From assembly GCA_947462695.1 (NCBI GenBank), contig CANHQC010000066.1, forward strand, positions 1 through 8,878: a stretch of 8,878 bases of DNA, written 5' to 3'. Below, in pieces: positions 1-5,928 of this stretch (its first letter is position 1; each line of letters starts with the position of its first letter). The position numbers and the translations under genes are program-made. Below the pieces are notes generated by a model that was not told the DNA's origin, did no database searches, and worked only from the letters and a program-made list of their open reading frames with translations. The stretch comes from Flavobacteriales bacterium (GTDB lineage: Bacteria; Bacteroidota; Bacteroidia; Flavobacteriales_D; Crocinitomicaceae).

Positions 1-2177
1 CAGGGCATGGGTATTATCAACAAAAAGCAGATTATAAAATTTCGATTGAAATTGACGATGCTACTCAAAAGTTGACAGGTGAGGAAGTAATCACATACAC
101 CAATAATTCTCCTGACAAACTAGAGTACTTGTGGCTACAGTTGGATCAAAATATTTACGACGTCAATTCTGATTCTAAGGTTATTGAGGTTGAAAAAATG
201 GAAGATTTCAAGTCGATTGGTGATATAAAGAAGAAGCTTTTCTATTACGACGGTGGGTTTAAAATTCAATCCATCACCTCAACTGGCGGACAGAATATGT
301 CGTATGCCATTAACAAAACGATGTTGCGCATTAATTTAGACAAACCACTTTTGCCAAAATCATCTATTTCCTTTAAAATCAAATGGTTCTATAACATAAA
401 TGACCGAATGGCAGTTGGTGGTAGATCGGGTTATGAATACTTTGAAAAGGACAAAAATTACTTGTATACAATCGCTCAGTTCTTTCCAAGAATGTGTGTA
501 TATGATGATGTTGAAGGATGGCAAAATAAACAGTTTTTAGGTCGAGGTGAGTTTGCGCTGCCTTTTGGTGATTATGAGGTATCGATTACCGTTCCATCTG
601 ATCATATTGTTGCCGCTACCGGGGAGCTTCAAAATAGTACGAGTGTGTTAACCGCTGAACAGCGCAAACGATTTGAGCAAGCTAAAAATGCTGATTCACC
701 TGTGTTGATTGTAACGCAATCGGAAGCGGAAAAGGCAGAATTAACTAAAGTCACGACGAAAAAAACATGGACGTTTAAAGCGCTGAATGTGCGTGATTTT
801 GCTTTCGCGACTTCCCGAAAGTTTATTTGGGATGCCCAAGCAGTAACGGTTGGAGGAAAGAAGGTGTTGGCGATGTCCTACTACCCAAAAGAAGGAAACC
901 CAATGTGGGAAAGGTATTCGACTAAATTAGTCGCACATACAATTAAAACGTATTCAAAATACACAGTTGATTACCCCTACCCTGTGGCCATTTCCGTTCA
1001 TTCAAAGTGGATTGGAATGGAATACCCGATGATCTGTTTTAACGGTGGTCGACCTCTTGAAGACGGGACATACTCTGAAGATACAAAATATGGAATGTGG
1101 GGCGTGATTATCCATGAGGTTGGACATAACTTTTTCCCAATGATTATTAATTCTGATGAACGGCAGTGGACATGGATGGATGAAGGGTTAAATACGTTTG
1201 TTCAATACCTTACAGAGCAAGAGTGGGAACGCGGTTACCCGTCGAGAAGAGGTCCTGCATACATGATTGCAGATTACATGCGTGGTGAAAAGCAATTTAT
1301 TTCTCCAATTATGACCAATTCTGAGTCGATTTTTCAATTTGGAAATAATGCATACGGCAAACCAGCTACCGCATTAAATATTTTACGTGAGACAATTATG
1401 GGTAGAGAGTTGTTTGATTATTCCTTCAAGATGTATTGCGAGCGATGGAAATTCAAACATCCGACACCAGCAGACTTTTTCCGCACCATGGAAGATGCAT
1501 CAGCTGTAGATTTAGATTGGTTTTGGCGTGGTTGGTTCTATTCTACCGATCATGTCGATATCTCATTGGATGACGTAAATTGGTTCCAGCTAAATACCCA
1601 CAATCCCGAAATCGAAGAACCGCTTCTAGAGGTTAGAGACAAAGCAAAAGATCAGTTTATTGGTGATCAACGAAATAAAGAAAGCATTAAGCAAACCGTT
1701 AATGAGGCTGATCCTGCTATCGATGATTTTTATGCCAAACGGAACCCTTTTGAGGTTGATGCGCTTGACAGAAAAGAATACGCTGAGTTTTTAGGTAAAT
1801 TAAGCAACGAAGAAAAAGAACTGTTAAATGCAAACAAGCACTTTTATGAGCTTACGTTTTCAAATAAAGGTGGACTGGTCATGCCGTTGATTATCGAAGT
1901 AACTTTTGCCGATAATTCGATTGAAATCATTCGGATTCCTGCTGAAATGTGGAGGCAATATGAGCAAAAGGTTTCAAAAGTATTCATTCTTGATAAAGAG
2001 GTAATTTCATTTCGACTTGATCCTTTTTTGGAGACTGCAGATACAGATTTCAGTAACAATAGCTGGCCGAAACGCGAGGAACCTACACGTTACGAATTGT
2101 TTAAATCAAAACAGTCAACTGAAAACTTAATGCAACGCGATAAGCGTGTTCAGGAGGTTAAAAAAGAAGGCAATTAA
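1..2177 (+). CDS. M1-family zinc metallopeptidase (gluzincin), 5' end cut by window edge
   Basis: This is probably an exported or envelope aminopeptidase-like enzyme that cleaves peptides with one zinc ion. The frame is open from base 3 with no convincing start inside the window. The TTG at 72 lies within sequence that already looks like the family's N-terminal beta domain, so the start and any signal peptide are off the left edge; 724 codons are visible. The zinc site is HEVGH at 1113-1127, followed 18 residues later by Glu at 1182-1184 (WMDEG), the M1 arrangement HExxH-x18-E. The substrate-binding motif reads GMEY (1014-1025) instead of the classic GAMEN. A likely transition-state tyrosine is in AYGKPATAL (Tyr at 1353-1355). 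The last 200 residues form a C-terminal region seen in Bacteroidota M1 proteins, with a polar lysine-rich tail and no obvious sorting domain. The stop overlaps that of the convergent gene. The family call is firm; substrate and location are inferred. Confidence 0.93.
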   Translation, partial: GHGYYQQKADYKISIEIDDATQKLTGEEVITYTNNSPDKLEYLWLQLDQNIYDVNSDSKVIEVEKMEDFKSIGDIKKKLFYYDGGFKIQSITSTGGQNMSYAINKTMLRINLDKPLLPKSSISFKIKWFYNINDRMAVGGRSGYEYFEKDKNYLYTIAQFFPRMCVYDDVEGWQNKQFLGRGEFALPFGDYEVSITVPSDHIVAATGELQNSTSVLTAEQRKRFEQAKNADSPVLIVTQSEAEKAELTKVTTKKTWTFKALNVRDFAFATSRKFIWDAQAVTVGGKKVLAMSYYPKEGNPMWERYSTKLVAHTIKTYSKYTVDYPYPVAISVHSKWIGMEYPMICFNGGRPLEDGTYSEDTKYGMWGVIIHEVGHNFFPMIINSDERQWTWMDEGLNTFVQYLTEQEWERGYPSRRGPAYMIADYMRGEKQFISPIMTNSESIFQFGNNAYGKPATALNILRETIMGRELFDYSFKMYCERWKFKHPTPADFFRTMEDASAVDLDWFWRGWFYSTDHVDISLDDVNWFQLNTHNPEIEEPLLEVRDKAKDQFIGDQRNKESIKQTVNEADPAIDDFYAKRNPFEVDALDRKEYAEFLGKLSNEEKELLNANKHFYELTFSNKGGLVMPLIIEVTFADNSIEIIRIPAEMWRQYEQKVSKVFILDKEVISFRLDPFLETADTDFSNNSWPKREEPTRYELFKSKQSTENLMQRDKRVQEVKKEGN

Positions 2178-2833
2178 TTCTTGCGTTGGTTTTTTTCAGA
2201 TTTTAATAACCAGTAGATGGATAAGCTTATTCCTGCAGCAAAATAACACCAGACGGAAATAAAGGCATTTGGAAAAAATAGTTTGGAAAGAATAAAGGAT
2301 AGCAACACTAAAAATCCAAACAAATAAGCCTTTTTATTACTCGAAAATAACGCTGGTAAAACTGTAGGTATAAAGTAGAGAATGCCGTTAATAAGTGGTG
2401 GGGCATTTCCAAAGCGCAATTCATATATTAAGTGATTGTCTAAATGCTTGACTTCTATTGGGAAAAAAACTATACAGAGCAAAAGGTAAGTTGAGGTAAT
2501 AATACCGAAAATTGTCAAGCCTTTAAGTATTGATTTACGAAACGAATTTCGTTCAAATGTTAAGAAAGCAAAGGGTACGGCAAAAGGCCAAATTACCTGA
2601 GCGATGAATACAAATGCATACATAGAAGGATCTTTCCATTTCTGCCAAATAGTATAGTCTATCGATAGCCAGACAATTCCTTCGATAATCTGTTGAATAC
2701 CAAAGATCAAGGGGAACAATGAGAGAAGAAAACCGGGATCAGATAATTTGAACGGTTTAACCTGATGTTGTATGGCTCTAGAGATGATAAGGGCTCCTCC
2801 AAGACCAAAACTTGCAACTGCTGAAAAACACAT
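2174..2833 (-). CDS. Seven-helix membrane protein, DUF6629-like, function unknown
   Basis: This 219-residue integral membrane protein has no known activity that I can name. About seven hydrophobic segments are visible, near residues 4-20, 34-57, 72-93, 103-124, 145-163, 169-187 and 191-211. The termini and several loops are charged (for example KSEKNQRKN at the C-terminus). The N-terminus MCFSAVASF matches my memory of a family whose members start MCFSA and which I associate with DUF6629; a profile search is needed for that name. The segment IFGIQQIIEGIVWL fits the same family. The start is the ATG at 2831-2833, preceded by an A-rich stretch without a Shine-Dalgarno site. It lies 67 bases downstream of the secreted-protein gene on the same strand, so co-transcription is possible. 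Its TAA shares a TTAA with the stop of the convergent peptidase gene. No intrinsic terminator is visible between them. Confidence 0.85.
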   Translation of the reverse strand: MCFSAVASFGLGGALIISRAIQHQVKPFKLSDPGFLLSLFPLIFGIQQIIEGIVWLSIDYTIWQKWKDPSMYAFVFIAQVIWPFAVPFAFLTFERNSFRKSILKGLTIFGIITSTYLLLCIVFFPIEVKHLDNHLIYELRFGNAPPLINGILYFIPTVLPALFSSNKKAYLFGFLVLLSFILSKLFFPNAFISVWCYFAAGISLSIYWLLKSEKNQRKN

Positions 2834-2900
2834 TTTTAATTTAAAGGTAGTCCTGCTCTAATGAGATGAATTGCTTTGTTCAATAATTAACGGCTTATTT

Positions 2901-3614
2901 TCAATGAGCATGTTGAAGATCAAGCTGCTTAAAGTGCTCGTACTTGTCTTGAATAAATGTGATTAATTCAAGTTCTGTTGCTGTTTTAAGAAACGTTTCA
3001 TTTATAGCAAGGAAGGAAATGAACTGATCAAACTCATCTTCAGTAAGTGAAATGATGTCGTTGGCTACATAAGTTCGGAGTAATTCCTGCACAATCCTTC
3101 GTTGATTGTCTTTGTATTCTTGCTCGGCAATCCATCGCCTGTTTTGTTCTTTCTTCGAAAATGCTTGGTAAAGAGCTGTTATGGGACTTTGAAGGACTTC
3201 AATTCCCGTGACGTACCTGGTTTCGCGCATAGCAAGAGCTTCACGTTCCTCACGAATTTGTTCGAGCGACTTCAACGGCTTAACGACTACCTCTTTAATC
3301 TCGCGTACATTTCTGGTTATCGTGTATGTATTTTTAAACTGACAATTTAAATCAGGAGTTATAACTTCCTCTATTGCAGGATAATATTTTGTTGAAATCA
3401 CAATGGTATCTCCTGTATTTACGTAAATGGAAAAATGTCCGTTGGGCTGACCAAAAACACCAAGTCCAGTTCGTTTATTTACCAGCATTAAATTGTAAAA
3501 AGCTTGTGGCTGAACAGGGTCGATAACCTTTCCTTCAAAGAGTACACGCTCGCACTGTTGAGCAACGAGTACACCAGGCGACAAAAATAAAAGAAGTACA
3601 AATCGAACTGCCAT
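2901..3614 (-). CDS. Secreted protein with carboxypeptidase-regulatory-like domain
   Basis: This 237-residue protein is predicted to be exported. Residues 1-19 form a signal peptide (charged MAVR, hydrophobic VLLLFL, then an A-Q cleavage site around 19/20). Residues about 27-110 resemble the CarboxypepD_reg-like beta-sandwich (FEGKVID, then GVFGQPNGHFSIYVNTGDTI), a fold common in Bacteroidota envelope proteins. Residues about 113-237 are charged and alpha-helical (SLEQIREEREAL, SKKEQNRRWIAEQEYKDNQRR, LTEDEFDQFISFLA). This length and the two-part layout match short Bacteroidota proteins of this kind, which lack the TonB-dependent barrel; their role is unknown. I chose the ATG at 3612-3614 because it begins the signal peptide. 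The frame stays open for another 82 codons, but these overlap mnmA and its promoter and look non-coding. It is transcribed divergently from mnmA, with 135 bases between starts, and may be read together with the membrane gene downstream. Confidence 0.85.
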   Translation of the reverse strand: MAVRFVLLLFLSPGVLVAQQCERVLFEGKVIDPVQPQAFYNLMLVNKRTGLGVFGQPNGHFSIYVNTGDTIVISTKYYPAIEEVITPDLNCQFKNTYTITRNVREIKEVVVKPLKSLEQIREEREALAMRETRYVTGIEVLQSPITALYQAFSKKEQNRRWIAEQEYKDNQRRIVQELLRTYVANDIISLTEDEFDQFISFLAINETFLKTATELELITFIQDKYEHFKQLDLQHAH

Positions 3615-3690
3615 AGAACGAATGTAGTGAAAAAGACATTGACTGATTCTGAATCTAACTATAAAGATTGTTAATACCAACGAACGGCTA

Positions 3691-3704
3691 TTTACAAATG
3701 TAAA
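3691..3704. promoter_or_regulatory. Perfect 14-base palindrome, candidate operator box 1
   Basis: TTTACA-AA-TGTAAA is a perfect 6-base inverted repeat around a 2-base centre. Near-identical boxes flank the start codon of the XRE-type regulator at 4915-5250 (see 5244-5281). It lies in the divergent region between mnmA and the secreted-protein gene and overlaps the candidate minus-strand -7 element. I infer a binding site for that regulator, which is encoded just beyond mnmA. The alternative is that the similarity reflects only shared promoter sequence. Confidence 0.5.
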
Positions 3705-3728
3705 CACATGTTTTAAGGGCTTTACAAA
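3695..3728 (-). promoter_or_regulatory. Candidate promoter for the secreted-protein gene
   Basis: On the minus strand, TACATTTG (3702 down to 3695) matches the Bacteroidota -7 consensus TAnnTTTG exactly. A TTTG at 3728-3725 lies 22 bases upstream, within the spacing range usual for the -33 element. Transcription would begin near 3688-3690, leaving a leader of about 75 bases before the ATG at 3614. Both elements sit inside the repeated TTTACAAATG motifs, so any protein binding those motifs would overlap this promoter. This is predicted from sequence alone. Confidence 0.5.
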
Positions 3729-3730
3729 TG
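3721..3730. promoter_or_regulatory. Second TTTACAAATG motif, candidate operator half-site
   Basis: This is an exact 10-base repeat of the left part of box 1, starting 30 bases downstream, close to three helical turns. The right half (AACT) does not complete the palindrome, so it would be a weaker or half site. It lies just upstream of the mnmA -7 element (3738-3745), between the expected -33 and -7 positions, where a bound protein would hinder RNA polymerase. It also contains the TTTG proposed as the -33 element of the divergent promoter. Confidence 0.4.
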
Positions 3731-3737
3731 AACTTTG

Positions 3738-3745
3738 TATCTTTG
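3738..3745 (+). promoter_or_regulatory. mnmA -7 promoter element, very close to the start codon
   Basis: TATCTTTG matches the Bacteroidota -7 consensus TAnnTTTG exactly. It ends 4 bases before the mnmA ATG at 3750, so transcription would start at or next to the A of ATG and give a leaderless or nearly leaderless mRNA. No TTG is found at the usual -33 distance (around 3712-3720 is TTTAAGGGC), so the upstream element is weak or may need an activator. Confidence 0.55.
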
Positions 3746-3749
3746 TGGC

Positions 3750-4928
3750 ATGAAGCGAGTTGTTGTCGGGCTTTCTGGGGGAGTTGATTCTAGTGTTGCG
3801 GCGTATCTGCTTCAGCAACAAGGGTATGAGGTGATTGGTATGTTTATGCGGAATTGGCATGATGAATCTGTTACGCTCTCAGATGAATGCCCTTGGATAG
3901 ATGATTCAAATGATGCCTTGCTGATTGCTCAACAGTTAGGAATCCCCTTTCAGGTAATTGATTTGAGTGAGGAGTACAAAAGCCGAATTGTTGATTACAT
4001 GTTTAGTGAGTATTCCGCCGGTCGAACACCTAATCCCGATGTGCTTTGTAATAGAGAAATTAAGTTTGATGTCTTTTTGAATGCGGCGATGGATTTAGGT
4101 GCTGATTATGTCGCAACAGGACATTATTGCCGAAAAGCTATTGATGAGCAAGGGTTGTCTTATTTAATCGCTGGTGATGATCCTGGGAAAGACCAATCGT
4201 ATTTTTTATGTCAGGTAACACAGGGGCAATTGCAAAAAGCCCTTTTCCCAATTGGTGAGCTCCATAAATCTGAAGTACGCAAGATTGCATCCGAATTGGG
4301 ATTGGTTACTGCCGAAAAAAAAGATTCGCAGGGATTGTGTTTTGTAGGGAAAATTAGTTTGCCTCAATTTTTACAGCAGCAATTACAGCCTGTAGAAGGA
4401 AATGTTGTTGAAGTCCGACATGATCTTGAGCAATTCATGCTTTACAAAGAGCTGGAACCTGTTGTCGAGAATTTGGAGCGGCTAGCGGAGCCATTTCGAT
4501 ATGAACCATCTGACGGTGTTGTGGTTGCTAAGCATATTGGCGCTCATTATTACACCATAGGACAACGAAAAGGATTGCACATTGGAGGTCGTCCTCACCC
4601 GTCGTTTGTTGTTGGGATTGATACAGATACAAATACGGTGTATTCGGGACAAACTGACAGTCATCCGGGATTAAATCGCTGGGCTCTTGAATTGCAAGTT
4701 GATACGATAAATTGGATTAATTCGGAAGTGCTTGAGTTGTTCAAGGGACAGGTTGAGTGCCTCGTTCGTATCAGGTATAGACAGCCACTGCAAAAAGCGC
4801 TATTAGTTGAGAAGAATGGTCGTTGGTTTATTTTATTTGAATCAACACAGAAAGGAATTACACCAGGTCAATTTGCAGCTTGGTACATAGGTAATGAATT
4901 AATTGGTTCGGCTGTTATTCTCTCTTAA
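3750..4928 (+). CDS. mnmA: tRNA-specific 2-thiouridylase MnmA
   Basis: MnmA uses ATP to adenylate U34 of tRNA-Lys, tRNA-Glu and tRNA-Gln and then replaces the C2 oxygen with sulfur; it is cytosolic. The PP-loop GLSGGVDSS is at residues 7-15. The catalytic cysteine is Cys100 ([12 protein letters not shown]) and the persulfide cysteine is Cys197 (DSQGLCFVG). GKDQSYFL (146-153) and [13 protein letters not shown] (268-280) are also family signatures. A C-terminal beta-barrel domain follows and ends with TPGQFAAWY (371-379). At 392 residues it is slightly longer than E. coli MnmA because of an insert at about 223-255, which I recall in other Bacteroidota. I chose the ATG at 3750 over the in-frame TTG at 3735, since the protein then begins [11 protein letters not shown] and the TTG would fall inside the promoter. 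Its last 14 bases overlap the convergent regulator gene. Possible operator boxes lie upstream. Confidence 0.97.
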   Translation: MKRVVVGLSGGVDSSVAAYLLQQQGYEVIGMFMRNWHDESVTLSDECPWIDDSNDALLIAQQLGIPFQVIDLSEEYKSRIVDYMFSEYSAGRTPNPDVLCNREIKFDVFLNAAMDLGADYVATGHYCRKAIDEQGLSYLIAGDDPGKDQSYFLCQVTQGQLQKALFPIGELHKSEVRKIASELGLVTAEKKDSQGLCFVGKISLPQFLQQQLQPVEGNVVEVRHDLEQFMLYKELEPVVENLERLAEPFRYEPSDGVVVAKHIGAHYYTIGQRKGLHIGGRPHPSFVVGIDTDTNTVYSGQTDSHPGLNRWALELQVDTINWINSEVLELFKGQVECLVRIRYRQPLQKALLVEKNGRWFILFESTQKGITPGQFAAWYIGNELIGSAVILS

Positions 4929-5250
4929 GTATTAATTCTTCAAATGTCCCATCGCTGTAGCATTTTAAGATAGATACCAGCGTTGAATCTGTATTCGACG
5001 ATCTATTCACTAAAGAAGTCATTCCTTCTGATTTATCATCAAGTTTTTTTACTTCACCTGTGATTAGCCAGTGTGCATTTACACGAGGAAAAGTAAGTAT
5101 GATCTTTTCAAGTAGGTCTAGGCTCGGTTTGTTTCTTCCGGATAAAATATGACTAATATTCGATCGCTGCACGCCTAGCCTGTCTGCAAAAGCTGACGAT
5201 GTAAGGTTGTTCATTTTTATGATTGACTGAATACGCTCCTTGATTAACAT
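4915..5250 (-). CDS. Small XRE/Cro-CI-type helix-turn-helix transcriptional regulator
   Basis: This 111-residue cytosolic DNA-binding protein has an N-terminal five-helix HTH of the HTH_3 type (about residues 3-65). The first HTH helix is [10 protein letters not shown] (18-27) and the recognition helix is [12 protein letters not shown] (28-39). [15 protein letters not shown] and NAHWLITGE follow, as is typical of this family in Bacteroidota. Residues 66-111 are polar, with a short helix at the end and no peptidase S24, sensor or ligand domain, so the inducing signal is unknown. The start is the ATG at 5248-5250. A perfect 12-base inverted repeat covers the start codon and the predicted promoter, which suggests autoregulation. 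The same motif occurs before mnmA. The gene converges with mnmA and overlaps its end by 14 bases. It is separated from the 65-residue gene upstream by a terminator, so it probably has its own promoter. The family call is firm; the targets are inferred. Confidence 0.9.
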   Translation of the reverse strand: MLIKERIQSIIKMNNLTSSAFADRLGVQRSNISHILSGRNKPSLDLLEKIILTFPRVNAHWLITGEVKKLDDKSEGMTSLVNRSSNTDSTLVSILKCYSDGTFEELILKRE

Positions 5251-5281
5251 TTGTAAATTATTGGATATTTACAAATGTAAC
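5244..5281. repeat. 12-base perfect inverted repeat over the regulator start, candidate autoregulatory operator
   Basis: ACATTTGTAAAT (5247-5258) and ATTTACAAATGT (5267-5278) are exact reverse complements separated by 8 bases. Each arm is also part of a box resembling the palindrome at 3691-3704: 5244-5257 and 5268-5281 each match it at 13 of 14 positions, the first read on the opposite strand. The centres are 24 bases apart. One box covers the regulator's ATG (5248-5250) and the other covers its predicted -7 element. This arrangement is expected for a dimeric repressor controlling its own gene. A simple mRNA hairpin at the start codon is the alternative. Confidence 0.6.
5272..5279 (-). promoter_or_regulatory. 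Candidate -7 promoter element of the XRE regulator
   Basis: Read on the minus strand this is TACATTTG, an exact TAnnTTTG match, giving a predicted leader of roughly 15 bases before the ATG at 5250. The nearest upstream TTG (5306-5304) is 24 bases away, slightly longer than the usual spacing, so the -33 element is weak. The site is embedded in the operator-like box 5268-5281. Confidence 0.45.
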
Positions 5282-5300
5282 TTTTTGAATCGAATTAAGG

Positions 5301-5336
5301 AAACAAAAAATGCGTAGTAATAATTACTACGCATTT
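5301..5336 (-). terminator. Rho-independent terminator of the 65-residue gene
   Basis: Bases 5308-5320 pair perfectly with 5324-5336, a 13-base stem with a 3-base TAA loop; the core is TGCGTAGTAA. In the minus direction the stem is followed by TTTTTTGTTT (5310 to 5301). It begins 21 bases after the stop codon at 5358. The stem is modest in GC but long and perfect. No comparable T-run follows on the plus strand, so it appears to act on the minus strand. It insulates the XRE gene from upstream transcription. Confidence 0.85.
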
Positions 5337-5357
5337 ATATATTTGGTATTGATCTGT

Positions 5358-5555
5358 TTAATTTAAGCTAATTGAATGAAAGATTGAAGAAGGATTCGAT
5401 TCTTTTTGTTGTTCAGCTCGTTTAATTGAATCTAAAAGTTCCGCAACTTGAAATACACTTAATTCACTTTTAATTCCTTTTTGACGATGCATGTTTAGTT
5501 TAAACTTTGCTGTTTTTATCGTATTATTAATCATATCTTGAAGTGTTAAATTCAT
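5358..5555 (-). CDS. Small protein of 65 residues, unknown function
   Basis: I do not recognise this gene. It encodes a short, basic, mostly helical and soluble protein with no signal peptide or membrane segment. The N-terminal half (MNLTLQDMINNTIKTAKFKL) looks amphipathic. A second likely helix is SVFQVAELLDSIKRAEQQ (33-50). The C-terminus is serine-rich and polar. The start is the ATG at 5553-5555, preceded by an AT-rich leader; an AGAGGTG run sits about 17 bases upstream, too far to be a normal ribosome site. A well-formed terminator directly after the stop is the main support that this is a real monocistronic gene. An 8-base inverted repeat lies 45-75 bases upstream. It neighbours an XRE regulator, but nothing in the sequence shows toxin, antitoxin or phage function. 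Confidence 0.6.
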   Translation of the reverse strand: MNLTLQDMINNTIKTAKFKLNMHRQKGIKSELSVFQVAELLDSIKRAEQQKESNPSSIFHSISLN

Positions 5556-5599
5556 TTTTCAATTTAATTAACACCTCTTACGGAACTCAATTGATCTGG

Positions 5600-5630
5600 T
5601 TACAAAATAACAGACAATTTAGTTTTGTAA
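5600..5630. repeat. 8-base inverted repeat upstream of the 65-residue gene
   Basis: TTACAAAA (5600-5607) and TTTTGTAA (5623-5630) are exact reverse complements with 15 bases between them. The repeat lies in the 151-base gap 5556-5706, between the 65-residue gene and the DUF3820-type gene. It could be an operator or promoter-region symmetry. It resembles the TTTACAAATG boxes only in the shared TTACAAA core. The rest of the gap shows no gene and no convincing terminator. Confidence 0.35.
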
Positions 5631-5706
5631 TATGATTTTTACCTATGCTATAACAGGCCAAATGACATCTAACCTGTTGATATACAGTTTTTTGTATGTT
5701 TTTAGA

Positions 5707-5928
5707 TTAAGTATTATTTTTTTCAATAAGTGGACGGATAATAGCCTCTAACCCATTGAGTTTGATCTCATAAATGAGCTGTAATTGATTGCCTAACTTA
5801 CCAGAAGGCCACCCATTTTGTTTCATCCAAACGAGGTAGTCTTCTCTAAGGTAGATCAAAAGTGTGCCTTTGTACTTACCAAAAGGCATTCTGGTATTCG
5901 CTAATTCAACTAACTCATGCTGTTGCAT
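5707..5928 (-). CDS. DUF3820-family small protein
   Basis: This 73-residue cytosolic protein carries the DUF3820 signature MPFGKYKG (14-21), then YLREDYLVWMKQNGWPSGKLG (split around 26-46) and IYEIKLNGLE (52-61). Pfam describes the family as a putative quorum-sensing-regulated virulence factor family, a name derived from a Pseudomonas member; the biochemical role is unknown and should not be inferred here. The usual LPE in the middle reads LRE. I chose the ATG at 5926-5928 because the family domain starts right after it. The frame extends upstream to 6048 without a stop, but that part lies inside pepD and encodes unrelated sequence. The start overlaps the end of pepD by 14 bases, so it is the last gene of the ettA-pepD operon and translation is probably coupled. 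Confidence 0.85.
   Translation of the reverse strand: MQQHELVELANTRMPFGKYKGTLLIYLREDYLVWMKQNGWPSGKLGNQLQLIYEIKLNGLEAIIRPLIEKNNT

Noticed and set aside
1844..2059. Antisense open frame inside the M1 peptidase gene.
   Set aside because: It lacks recognisable protein features and lies wholly opposite a well-supported gene.
2609..2618. TACAAATGCA, similar to the TTTACAAATG boxes.
   Set aside because: It lies inside the coding region of the membrane protein, lacks the second half of the palindrome and is explained by codon content.
3735..3749. TTG start for mnmA five codons upstream of the ATG.
   Set aside because: The extra residues overlap the -7 element, and MnmA proteins normally begin directly before the GLSGGVDSS loop.
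3615..3860. Upstream extension of the secreted-protein frame by 82 codons to an ATG at 3860.
   Set aside because: It overlaps the mnmA coding start and the divergent promoter region, encodes unremarkable sequence, and would bury the clear signal peptide that begins at 3614.
4915..5555. XRE regulator plus small neighbouring gene as a toxin-antitoxin or phage module.
   Set aside because: The genes are separated by a terminator, no toxin fold is recognisable, and no integrase, attachment repeats or other phage genes are present.
5652..5697. Two short hairpins (AACAGG/CCTGTT and ATACA/TGTAT) after the DUF3820-type gene, considered as a terminator.
   Set aside because: The stems are only 5-6 bases, one has a 15-base loop, and no T-run follows in the minus direction.
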